From positions 124,001 through 188,000 of the forward strand of contig NZ_CP141184.1 of the NCBI RefSeq assembly GCF_035609205.1: 64,000 nt of DNA. The letters run 5' to 3'. Each line of letters begins with the position of its first letter. Position 1 is the stretch's first letter. Positions 25,629 through 33,411 of this stretch are shown piece by piece. The notes beneath the pieces are model-generated. The model did not search any database, was not told where the DNA came from, and saw only the letters and a list, made by a program, of their open reading frames with translations. Position numbers and translations under genes: made by a program. Source of the stretch: Hymenobacter sp. GOD-10R (GTDB lineage: Bacteria > Bacteroidota > Bacteroidia > Cytophagales > Hymenobacteraceae).

Positions 25629-26306
25629 CTAGCGTTGTGCTGCCTGGTAGCGTGCCCACAGAATGCCTTCCGGCCGCTGCTCGACGCTTAATAGCTTGAA
25701 TGGCCGAGCTGGCGCGTCGCCCTGCTCAAAAATGGTGGGCGAGCTAGCGGCGCCGTCCACCACTGGGTAGTGCAGCAAGCTCAGTTCATCTACCAGTCCT
25801 GCTTTTAGCAAAGAGCCATTGATGTGTCCGCCGCCCTCCAGTAAGATGGTCTGGATGGGAAACAGTTGACCTAGCTTATCCAGCACCCGCGCAAAGTCGA
25901 GTTCCTGGGCCCCGCCGAACACGTAAGACACGCCCACTCGGCGCAGATAAGCTAGGTATTCATCGCTGACCTGCTCCGTAAGCACCGCAATGATATGCTC
26001 CTCATCAATGTAGGCTGATTCCCATCCTAGCTTGCCGTGCGCATCCACGGCCACCACGAATGACTCCGCATCGTGCTCCGCCACAAAATCGGTACGGTCG
26101 AGAGGGGTGGCGACTGGTTGTAGGTCGGGCGCTAGGCCTTCGGTGAAATCCTTTTCCATGGTCACGCGTCCGCACATCCAAGCTTGGGAGTCGAAGGTGG
26201 CGGCGGTGGTTTCGTACTCTTTGGTGTTGGGCGTAGCGCCCCAGCGGCTGGTAATGATGCGACCATCTAGGGAACTCATCATGTGGCAAATCACCCGAGG
26301 TTTCAT
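25629..26306 (-). CDS. dihydrofolate reductase family protein (RibD C-terminal domain)
   Basis: A 225-residue NADPH-dependent reductase of the RibD-C/DHFR-like family. Landmarks are VICHMMSSLDGRI near the N-terminus, AWMCGRVTMEKDF and TILLEGGGHINGSLLKAGLVDELSLLHYPVV. A deaminase domain is missing, so it is not a full RibD and riboflavin synthesis is not implied. Such proteins reduce varied small substrates. It is probably co-transcribed with the downstream CMD-family gene. Confidence 0.87.
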   Translation of the reverse strand: MKPRVICHMMSSLDGRIITSRWGATPNTKEYETTAATFDSQAWMCGRVTMEKDFTEGLAPDLQPVATPLDRTDFVAEHDAESFVVAVDAHGKLGWESAYIDEEHIIAVLTEQVSDEYLAYLRRVGVSYVFGGAQELDFARVLDKLGQLFPIQTILLEGGGHINGSLLKAGLVDELSLLHYPVVDGAASSPTIFEQGDAPARPFKLLSVEQRPEGILWARYQAAQR

Positions 26307-26410
26307 AAAGCTAGGTTGAGCGCAAAAGGCTCGATTGTGAAAGGCTACTTACGGGCAGCTTGTTTTCACGTTGTGCCATTTCAGGGCTGATGAGCTAGCT
26401 TACAAATGGC

Positions 26411-27970
26411 TCAGGGCTTCCAGATAGCTGCCGAATCAGCAGCTGTGAAGTTTCGAGTAAGCACGACAAGCTGAGGATCTTCGTAAATGGTGCGGTAGTT
26501 CGGATCGTGCTGAAACTGTTCTAGAGCCTTTTTTGCCTCGTCCGGCTTAAGTGGCCACGCCGATTGCTCGTTGGGCTCGCGCAGTAGTGCCACCGTGCGT
26601 GCTGTACGCAGCACGGGAAAAAGGAAGGTGTCGCGTCGGTCAAGCAAGTGTGGTACTAGGCAGGAGGTCGCGCTCAGGGGTGTTCCGGGTTCTACCTGAG
26701 CCAAAGCGGCATACAGGCCCTCTCGATCCGGATAAGGACTATCGTAGTGCTCCGACACGAGCGGATTGTTGTTGATCAAATTGTACCACTTACTGTATCG
26801 GTCGCAGAAGGTAGCTAGCGTAAACACGACGGCCCCCATGAGAGCCCCCGCCCAGGCTTGTCGGCTAAGATCCTTCCTTCTGGGCTGACGAGGATTTTGG
26901 GTCCGTTCCGGGCGGCTCGCTTGCAGTGTGTCGAGCACGGCCAACGCCAGTACAGGAGCAAACTCGATAGAATACTGCATGTTAATGCCCCAAAAACCGT
27001 ATTCATTTGAGAGCAACTTCTGCCCCAGAATAGGTACCAACATGAGCGCATACCACGGTCGCCACAACAGTGCCCAACCGCCGGATATCAGCAGGGCAAA
27101 CCATAGTTCGGCCTTGATGTAGTCGTACACGGGCTCTGGGAGTGTGTTGTAGAACAGAGTGGCCCACAGCAGCCGCGGGTGAAGCAGCACATTGCCAACG
27201 GCGGACGACAGCGTAGGACCTAGGTGCGCGTAGCGTACTACTTGGGTGAAGGAGCGGTGCGTAGTATCTAGGGCTGGCATCACGTACTGGGTTATTACCA
27301 GAAAGTACCCAAACGCAACCAAGGCGCCCACCCCGAGCCACGCTACTACTTTTCGGTTTGGCCAGTGCTGCCAAGCTAACCCGAGAAAAATAAATACCAG
27401 CCAAAGCGCCATGTTCTCTTTGCTCACTAGCAGGAGCAAGGCAGCCAGCAGCGCCGGCCCCACTCGCCGTTGCTTAACCCAAAGCGCTAACCAGGGGAGA
27501 GCCATGGCCCCCACTACGTTGTCATGGTAGTCGAAGCTTAGGGCCGAGAAAATTCCCCACTGACTGGCAAACAAGACAAGAGCCCAGTTGGCCCGACTAG
27601 GGCTGGCGCCTTGTGCATACGCATAGTGCCATACCCCCAAAGCCCCTAGGAGCAGGGCCCCTAGCTGCACAAGCAGCAGCGCCCACGCCCCACCCACGAG
27701 GTAGTAGAGTGGCGTTGCCAAAATAGGTGTAAGACTAAAATGCTGACCCAAAAAGGAAGTAGGAGGTGCATCCAAAAGCAGGGTCGTGCGGGGCCAGTGC
27801 AGGTGCGCAAAGTCTACTACGGCTTGAGCGATAAGACCTAGGTCGAGAGCGGCCGTACGAAAATTGTAATGATTAACCAGCGAGACAGACCCATAAGCCA
27901 GTGCAAATAAGAACAGCCACAAAGTGCGCCAGCGCCGAGTTGCGGGCTTACTGGGTGATAAAAGAGACAT
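26411..27970 (-). CDS. DUF2079 domain membrane protein
   Basis: A 519-residue polytopic membrane protein with about ten hydrophobic segments. The N-terminal VSLVNHYNFRTAALDLGLI followed by a membrane-proximal loop with FLGQHFSLTPILATPLYYL matches DUF2079, a family related to GT-C glycosyltransferases (the acidic Asp in ALDLG is in the right place). It may transfer sugar from a lipid carrier. The C-terminal 100 residues form a soluble periplasmic domain. ATG 27970 is preferred over 27997. Confidence 0.85.
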   Translation of the reverse strand: MSLLSPSKPATRRWRTLWLFLFALAYGSVSLVNHYNFRTAALDLGLIAQAVVDFAHLHWPRTTLLLDAPPTSFLGQHFSLTPILATPLYYLVGGAWALLLVQLGALLLGALGVWHYAYAQGASPSRANWALVLFASQWGIFSALSFDYHDNVVGAMALPWLALWVKQRRVGPALLAALLLLVSKENMALWLVFIFLGLAWQHWPNRKVVAWLGVGALVAFGYFLVITQYVMPALDTTHRSFTQVVRYAHLGPTLSSAVGNVLLHPRLLWATLFYNTLPEPVYDYIKAELWFALLISGGWALLWRPWYALMLVPILGQKLLSNEYGFWGINMQYSIEFAPVLALAVLDTLQASRPERTQNPRQPRRKDLSRQAWAGALMGAVVFTLATFCDRYSKWYNLINNNPLVSEHYDSPYPDREGLYAALAQVEPGTPLSATSCLVPHLLDRRDTFLFPVLRTARTVALLREPNEQSAWPLKPDEAKKALEQFQHDPNYRTIYEDPQLVVLTRNFTAADSAAIWKP

Positions 27971-28328
27971 AAGCAGGAAATGACAATAACCAAACACAGG
28001 TGCTAGCTACCAGTCGCAAGGATAAAGTAGGACAAGTAAAGTAAGCAGGAGTAACTCTTGGAGAATAGCGCCAGAAGCTACGCTCAGCAAGATGGCGCTA
28101 AATCAGAAAAGAAGCCAATAGCTTGATTATAGCCGCAGGGCGGAGCAGCAACCCAGTAAGGAGTTCAACCGCTGGTGGGTGAATGCACAAGAATACGCGC
28201 CAGGAGATTTATAAATTCTCTGCGCCTAGGTTTGGTAGGAACAACTCTCTCCGAGCAAAATACGAGGTTTGCTCTGGCTTAATATTTGACTTTTAGTATC
28301 CTTTCCTAACCTAGGTATTTCCCATCCA
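27971..28328. other. intergenic region between divergent genes
   Basis: About 360 bp between the DUF2079 gene and a divergent small secreted protein gene. No hairpin, repeat or coding frame stands out. AACCTAGGTATT lies at 28309-28320, just before the start codon. Confidence 0.35.
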
Positions 28329-28607
28329 ATGAAAGCATTCTTCGCCGCCGCGTCTTTGACACTGGCTGCCCTAGCCTTCGGCTCTGCCCCAGCTCATGCC
28401 CAACAGATCAGTATTAATATCGGCCAGCCCGCTCCGCCGCCCCGCGTCGTGGTGGTGCACGAGGTGCAGCCCGTGCGGGTGTACAAAGCTCCTAAGTATA
28501 AACGGCGTGCCGTGATGCTGGTGCCAGCGGGTCCCGCGTATTACGCTCCCCGCGACTATGGTCGGGGTCATGGGCATGGCCATGGACATGGCCATGGTCG
28601 ACACTAA
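28329..28607 (+). CDS. small secreted protein with His-rich tail
   Basis: A 92-residue protein with a signal peptide (1-24, AHA-Q). The mature part starts ISINIGQPAPPPRVVVVHEVQ, continues with a basic Tyr/Lys segment and ends in GRGHGHGHGHGHGRH. The Gly-His repeats could bind divalent metal. The N-terminal part resembles small YXWGXW/virulence-type envelope proteins of Bacteroidota, but no family is certain. A clear terminator follows. Confidence 0.65.
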   Translation: MKAFFAAASLTLAALAFGSAPAHAQQISINIGQPAPPPRVVVVHEVQPVRVYKAPKYKRRAVMLVPAGPAYYAPRDYGRGHGHGHGHGHGRH

Positions 28608-28631
28608 AAAGTAGTAGACTACTCAGATTGA

Positions 28632-28660
28632 GGCTTCCACCCACTGTGGAAGCCTTTTTT
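28632..28660 (+). terminator. intrinsic terminator
   Basis: The stem ggcttccac (28632-28640)/gtggaagcc (28646-28654) with loop ccact is followed by TTTTTT. It ends the His-rich secreted protein gene. Confidence 0.92.
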
Positions 28661-29112
28661 GTGCGCGCTCCTCTGGTTAGGATGAGCAGGTAGGTCCTAC
28701 AGCGAGCGACGATTAACTTGTGCTTTTGAGGCTGGCCCTACTATTTCTCGCGTCAGCAGGAGCAGTTATCGACGCGTCGGACTGCCGCTGAGGCTAGGTA
28801 GTGGTTCGGGCGCTGGAAGGCGCCTTATGGAGTGTATCAAAAGCGAACGATGTGTCTGTAAACGGACGATTTATAGTAAGGCGGATTTGCTTGATTTTAG
28901 TGTAAGTATCTGTAATAAAGATAATTGTGGGTTTGGTATGTGGTTTGGCTAACAGCTATCATCACGAGGCTGGCACTGTTCGGATAAACGCATCAGCGGC
29001 GCAATAGCAACCTAGGTCGGCGGGTTGGCTTCGTCGCTGGATGATTCAGGTCTCAGCCCGTGAAACCTAACCAGACACATCACACCACTTCATTTCCCTA
29101 CCACTTACTGCT
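28661..29112. other. intergenic region
   Basis: About 450 bp between two plus-strand genes, after a terminator. Frames on both strands are short and not protein-like. It probably carries the promoter of the next secreted protein gene; no clear TAnnTTTG box is found close to the start. Confidence 0.35.
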
Positions 29113-29628
29113 ATGAAAAACTTCCGCACTCCCGCTTCTCTCGATCAGCAACCCGCCAGTGCCGCTAGCCATGCGGCAGCTGTTGCTGCCCCCACCATCG
29201 CTGCTACCAGCGCAGTGCGCCGTTACGTGCGGACGGCTGCCTTCGTCCTGCTAACGCTTGGTGGGGCTAGCCTCGCTTCTCCGGCGCTGGGGCAGGAAGC
29301 CAAGCCCGTCGATGTACAAAAAGTCAACGAAACTGCCTTTCGGGTGCGTATCCAAAACCCCACCCAAGGAGCTGGTAAAGTGCGGGTGATAAGCCTCGTG
29401 ACCGGGCAGACGCTTATGTACCAGCGCTACGAAGGGCCAGCCTATGGGTGCAACATCGACTTCCGCGACCTGCAAACCGGGCAATATGCATTGCTAATGC
29501 AAGTAGGCCAGAGCAAATACCGCTATATCATGCAGGTAAAAAGCAACCCTCAAACCTCCGTTGTCCTACGCTCCTCTACCGTCAGAACGCGCCTTCCCAA
29601 GACAAACGTCGCTACCGCATCGCTGTAG
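29113..29628 (+). CDS. secreted beta-sandwich protein, unknown
   Basis: A 171-residue protein. A long Ala-rich N-terminus (1-38) precedes a hydrophobic signal (about 42-60, FVLLTLGGASLASPALGQ). The remainder is beta-rich (FRVRIQNPTQGAGKVRVISL, LMYQRYEGPAYGCNIDFRDLQTGQYALLMQVGQSKYRYIMQVK) and resembles a single Ig-like or T9SS-sorting-like sandwich without the typical end motif. The extended region before the signal peptide is unusual and could mean that translation starts further downstream. Function unknown. Confidence 0.6.
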   Translation: MKNFRTPASLDQQPASAASHAAAVAAPTIAATSAVRRYVRTAAFVLLTLGGASLASPALGQEAKPVDVQKVNETAFRVRIQNPTQGAGKVRVISLVTGQTLMYQRYEGPAYGCNIDFRDLQTGQYALLMQVGQSKYRYIMQVKSNPQTSVVLRSSTVRTRLPKTNVATASL

Positions 29629-29668
29629 AGGGAATTGGCCGTGCTGGCGCTATCAGCAGCACTAATCG

Positions 29669-29713
29669 GCGGCAAGGTGAGCTTTTGCTTGAAACAAAAG
29701 CTCACCTTGCCGC
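29669..29713. terminator. 19-bp perfect inverted repeat
   Basis: The arms 29669-29687 and 29695-29713 are exact complements with a 7-nt loop (cttgaaa). It lies 40 nt downstream of the secreted beta-sandwich gene. There is no T run after the right arm, so it resembles the other long hairpins in this window. Confidence 0.6.
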
Positions 29714-30060
29714 TCCTGCTTTTGCGGTACTCGCACCTTTCTTCGCCGATGCCTGCTTTCAGGGTATTGCTTAGGAGTATCCAGCACTGGTGGCACCTAG
29801 GTCTTGTAAGAAGTACTTTGCATAAATATTTTAATTAAAAGTTGATCTTTTTATATACCTTTCTATAGTTCAGCTAGTTGATAGTCGCCGCTTGAGTGCG
29901 TCGTTTGTAGAGGGCCTGAGGAAGCCTGCATCGTCAGCGCAAGCTGCCGTTGCGCTTTCAGCAGGGCAATACGCTAGTTCGGACGGCCCACCTGGGGTCT
30001 TGCTTTTTCGCATTGCCAATCTACTGCCTACCTTTTTCAACCCACTCAAACAAAACCGTA
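29714..30060. other. intergenic region
   Basis: About 350 bp upstream of the CHRD gene. A short AT-rich patch is present at 29815-29870. The frame of the CHRD gene is open back to 29950, but the lipoprotein signal starts at 30061, so this part is treated as leader. Nothing else is seen. Confidence 0.35.
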
Positions 30061-30519
30061 ATGCTTAAAAAACTAATCACTGCTTCCTTGCTGGCTACCG
30101 CCGCTCTGACTTTCACCGGCTGTAAGGAATTGCTGGATGAGATTATCCTGATCGGCAATCCGCCGGCTAGCACCAAGGTAAACCTGACGGCCGTCATCAA
30201 CAGCGCGCAGGAAGTGCCCGCCAACCCTTCGACGGCCACCGGTACGTTCACCGGCGTATACGACAAAGCAACCAAGGTGCTAACCTACACGGTTACGTAT
30301 CAGGGCCTCACACCCACGGCCGGTCACCTGCACCGGGGCGCTCCCGGCACGAATGGCCCGGTCATTTATCCATTCAGTAGCTTGGCTTCTCCCGTTACGG
30401 GCACCGCTACCTTCACCCAAGCCGATGAGGACTTGTTGCTGAACGGCGGTTTCTACGCCAACTTCCACACCCCCGCGTATCCGGGCGGTGAAATTCGAGG
30501 CAACATTGTGAAGAAGTAA
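30061..30519 (+). CDS. CHRD domain lipoprotein
   Basis: A 152-residue lipoprotein (lipobox FTGC, Cys21) with one CHRD domain (about 38-150): AVINSAQEVPANPSTATGTFTGVYD, LTYTVTYQGLTPTAGHLHRGAPGTNGPVI and YANFHTPAYPGGEIRGNI. The HLH-x-G and Y-x-N-x-H-T motifs are the family core. CHRD domains occur in chordin and in many bacterial surface proteins, where their role is unclear. ATG 30061 is chosen because it directly precedes the signal. Confidence 0.92.
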   Translation: MLKKLITASLLATAALTFTGCKELLDEIILIGNPPASTKVNLTAVINSAQEVPANPSTATGTFTGVYDKATKVLTYTVTYQGLTPTAGHLHRGAPGTNGPVIYPFSSLASPVTGTATFTQADEDLLLNGGFYANFHTPAYPGGEIRGNIVKK

Positions 30520-30548
30520 CGTCTGCGCAACGCACGACGAAGTCTATA

Positions 30549-30592
30549 AAACAGCCCCGGTTGCTTACCTAGGTAAGCAACCGGGGCTGTTT
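30549..30592. terminator. 44-bp perfect palindrome with CCTAGG at its centre
   Basis: Positions 30549-30570 are the exact reverse complement of 30571-30592, without a spacer, centred on CCTAGG. It lies between convergent genes (CHRD and a membrane protein) and probably terminates both. Only TT follows. Confidence 0.65.
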
Positions 30593-30629
30593 CGTTCCGC
30601 ACATGATAGAGCATGCGGAAGGCTAAGGC

Positions 30630-31190
30630 TTATCCATCCGATTTCCGCGGCTTTGGTAAGCGGAGCCGGAGGTACTGTTGCAGCCACATCGGGTACAGGT
30701 TGTAGAAGACGTTGAGCAAGGTTAGAAGCAAGGCCCAACCTAGGTACCCACGAACTACAGCATAGCCACTAATCAGCAAGAAGAACACGAACATCACCAA
30801 GTGGAACTGCTCCTGGTAGTAAGTAGCGCGCGCAAAGCTGGCCAGCGAAGTGCGGGTGCGGACGTGCCGGTACTGCGGATACTTGCGTCGAATCAGCCCA
30901 TTGATGATGTCGCCGTGCTGGGTGAAGCGGTTGAGTGCCGGCACGCCCAACCGCTGGTAGGTCGCCGCTTTGGGGCTCAGCTGCAAGTGGCGATACCGCG
31001 AAACCGGCACCGCGTAGCCAAGCAGACTGACTACCAAAAAACCATAGAGCCAAGGCCGCTCCACGTGCTGGTAGCAAAAGACACAAAGCGGTATCAAGCT
31101 CAGCGCCGACCACAACACGTTTGGGACAGCATTGTAGATGCCTAGCAGGAGCGGTGAAGGCGCAGTTGACTTGTTGCTAGGCGGTAACAT
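30630..31190 (-). CDS. integral membrane protein, CrtO-type acyltransferase-like
   Basis: A 186-residue protein with four hydrophobic segments. The sequence YQRLGVPALNRFT in the first loop and NVFYNLYPMWLQQYLRLRL at the end resembles the glycosyl-4,4'-diaponeurosporenoate acyltransferase (CrtO) family, whose hallmark is a conserved N-x-Y-P-x2-x-Q-x-Y-x-R ending. No carotenoid genes are nearby, so the substrate is open; members in Bacteroidota may act on other lipids. It is a single gene. Confidence 0.5.
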   Translation of the reverse strand: MLPPSNKSTAPSPLLLGIYNAVPNVLWSALSLIPLCVFCYQHVERPWLYGFLVVSLLGYAVPVSRYRHLQLSPKAATYQRLGVPALNRFTQHGDIINGLIRRKYPQYRHVRTRTSLASFARATYYQEQFHLVMFVFFLLISGYAVVRGYLGWALLLTLLNVFYNLYPMWLQQYLRLRLPKPRKSDG

Positions 31191-31364
31191 AGGCGTGAGC
31201 TAGGGGTATCACTACTTGGCAGCGTGAGAAGCTAGGCATAATTGGGTAAGAATTGTAAATTGATGTAAGCTATTGGCAGTCAGTATTTCCAGAAGATAAT
31301 CTTCAAGGAAAAACATAAACAGCGACCAGTAACCACTTACTTCTTCCACCCAAAATAGCCGCGT

Positions 31365-33071
31365 ATGAAACTACCTTTTACGACGAAAGCCCGCACCCCT
31401 CTACTCCGCGCCCTCCAACAAGCTTTTCAGTTGGCAACGATTGCCAACGAGCCCGGTGCCCCAACTGCCGACGAGCTAGCCCACCAAGCTACCAGCCAGA
31501 GTCGCCGCGACTTCCTCACCAATACCGCCAAGCTGGGCTTACTAGTCGGGGCCGGGGGCTTGCTAGCGGCCTGCGAAGCCGACGTGGTAGCGCCCGCTGC
31601 TGCTAGCTCCGCAACCTCGCAAAGCCTCGACGGCAAGGGCGGCTCGCAAGCACGCATCGTGTTGGTGGGAGCCGGTATGGCGGGGCTGAATTGCGCCTAT
31701 CAGCTCAAGAAAGCCGGCTTGCGGGCCCAAATCTACGAGGCGAGTAACCGTGTGGGTGGCCGCATCTTCACGGCTCGTAACCTGATGGCGCCCGGCCTCA
31801 CCACGGAGCTAGGCGGCGAGTTCATCGACAGTGGACACAAGGACATGCTCCAGTTGGTCAGGGAGTTCGGCCTGTCGCTCTACGATGTGGAGTCGCCGAG
31901 TGAAACGGTGCTCCAAAAGGATACTTATTTCTTCAATGGGCAGCAGCACACCGTGGCGCAGGTCATTCAGGCCTTCCAGCCCTACGCCCGCCAGATTCAG
32001 GCCGACATCCGCTCCTTGCCCAACAACACCATCACCTTCGAGAAGATGAACGCCGCGGCCGCCCGCCTCGACCAGCTTTCCATTGCCGCCTATTTCGACT
32101 CGATTGGGATGACCGGCTGGATTCGGACGCTGCTGGAGGTGGCGTATCTCACCGAATATGGCCGCGAGGTAAACGACCAGTCGTCGATCAACTTTCTGTG
32201 GCTGTTTTCGGCGGATACCCACAAGGGTGCGTTCGATATTTTTGGCGAAAGCGACGAGCGCTACAAGATCAAGGGCGGCAACCAGCAACTCACCGACGCC
32301 CTCGCCCAGCAGCTATCCGGCCAAGTGACGTTGCAGCACAAACTGGTGGCATTGAGCCAATCCGGCAACGAGTACCAGCTCACGTTCGAGCAGGCCAACG
32401 GTAAGCAACTCACCGTAGCGGCCGATTACGTGGTGCTGACTGTTCCGTTCTCCGTGCTGCGCAACGTCGACCTGCGCTTGCCGTTGCCTGTTTGGAAGCG
32501 CAACGCCATCCAGAACCTAGGCTACGGCACCAATGCTAAGCTGTTCCTGGGATTCAACGGCCGACCCTGGCGCACCAACGGCTACACCGGCTATCTGTTT
32601 TCCGACCAAGCCGCGCAAAGCGGTTGGGACAGCGGCCAGCTACAGCCCACCCCCCAATCGGCCTTCACCGTGTACCTAGGTGGGCAAGCCGGCCTCGACG
32701 TAGGCAGCGGCACGCCCGAGTCGCAGGCTGGCAAATTCCTGCCGGTGCTGGATGCCGCCTGGCCGGGTACCAAGGCCAAGTACAACGGCAAAGCCGAGCG
32801 CTTCCACTGGCCCACGCACCCCTACACGCTGGCGAGCTACGCCTGCTACCGCGTCGGTCAGTACAGCACCATCGCAGGTGCAGAGCGCAAGCCAGTCGGC
32901 AACCTGTTTTTTGCTGGCGAGCATTGCAGCGCGTATTACCAAGGCTTCATGAACGGCGCCGCTGAAACCGGCCGCATGGCCGCTGATGATGTGCAAGCCG
33001 CCCTGCGTGGTAAAGGTGTGGCCCTCCTGCAACGCCTGCGGCAGCGCGAGCAAGCGTTGGCTGCGGTGTAG
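31365..33071 (+). CDS. flavin monoamine oxidase family protein (Tat-exported lipoprotein)
   Basis: A 568-residue FAD-dependent amine oxidase. The twin-arginine motif SRRDFL (46-51) precedes a hydrophobic stretch and a lipobox LAAC (Cys70). The Rossmann motif VLVGAGMAGLNCAYQL (99-114) and EASNRVGGRI follow, and near the end GNLFFAGEHCSAYYQGFMNGAAETG gives the second FAD contact. It should oxidise amines or amino acids outside the inner membrane, giving aldehyde, NH3 and H2O2. Export by Tat fits a cofactor-loaded enzyme. The unusually long region before the Arg pair (45 residues) is a feature of Bacteroidota Tat substrates. A terminator follows. Confidence 0.92.
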   Translation: MKLPFTTKARTPLLRALQQAFQLATIANEPGAPTADELAHQATSQSRRDFLTNTAKLGLLVGAGGLLAACEADVVAPAAASSATSQSLDGKGGSQARIVLVGAGMAGLNCAYQLKKAGLRAQIYEASNRVGGRIFTARNLMAPGLTTELGGEFIDSGHKDMLQLVREFGLSLYDVESPSETVLQKDTYFFNGQQHTVAQVIQAFQPYARQIQADIRSLPNNTITFEKMNAAAARLDQLSIAAYFDSIGMTGWIRTLLEVAYLTEYGREVNDQSSINFLWLFSADTHKGAFDIFGESDERYKIKGGNQQLTDALAQQLSGQVTLQHKLVALSQSGNEYQLTFEQANGKQLTVAADYVVLTVPFSVLRNVDLRLPLPVWKRNAIQNLGYGTNAKLFLGFNGRPWRTNGYTGYLFSDQAAQSGWDSGQLQPTPQSAFTVYLGGQAGLDVGSGTPESQAGKFLPVLDAAWPGTKAKYNGKAERFHWPTHPYTLASYACYRVGQYSTIAGAERKPVGNLFFAGEHCSAYYQGFMNGAAETGRMAADDVQAALRGKGVALLQRLRQREQALAAV

Positions 33072-33113
33072 CACGAGGCCAGACCTAGGTGTTGGGCTTA
33101 CGGTTTGTATTAT

Positions 33114-33144
33114 AAAAGGCTTCTGCAACACGCAGAAACCTTTT
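33114..33144 (+). terminator. intrinsic terminator after the amine oxidase gene
   Basis: The arms aaaaggcttctgc (33114-33126) and gcagaaacctttt (33132-33144) pair with one mismatch and end in TTTT, 43 nt after the stop codon. Confidence 0.8.
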
Positions 33145-33198
33145 CGATATTGCCCACACAAGTTCTTCAAGTTGAAGAGGGTAGAGCCTGAAGCACTT

Positions 33199-33380
33199 CT
33201 ACTAGAGCGAGTTTAGCGTAGCGTAACTCGTGTCTTCCTTGCCGTGAGGCTGTGCCTCACCCGTTAGAACGACTTGCACCTGCTAACGGCGTGGTATCAG
33301 TTTGCCGCTGTGCGGCAGATGAGGTGCAACTTCATCCCAAACTAGGCACGAGGTACGCTACACTAAATTCGCTCTAGTAG
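33199..33380. repeat. 182-bp multi-hairpin element with 34-bp terminal inverted repeats
   Basis: The two ends, 33199-33232 and 33347-33380, are complementary at 31 of 34 positions. Inside are hairpins with the same TGT loop: gtgaggc-TGT-gcctcac (33244-33260) and tgccgc-TGT-gcggca (33303-33317). Two further pairings are cgttag (33262-33267) with ctaacg (33283-33288) and ttgcacc (33274-33280) with ggtgcaa (33323-33329); these cross, so they are alternative or form a pseudoknot. No coding frame fills it. It looks like a MITE or REP-type non-autonomous mobile element or a structured RNA. No clear target-site duplication is visible. It borders the AT-rich island. Confidence 0.75.
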
Positions 33381-33411
33381 GAGAGATTTATAGATGATAT
33401 GCAAAAACTCT

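Noticed and set aside
31809..32288. 159-codon minus-strand open frame
   Set aside because: It is antisense to the amine oxidase and lacks any conserved motif.
33111..33411. CRISPR-like or phage attachment site next to the AT-rich island
   Set aside because: No regularly spaced direct repeats, no integrase and no duplicated tRNA end are present; the element has inverted, not direct, repeats.
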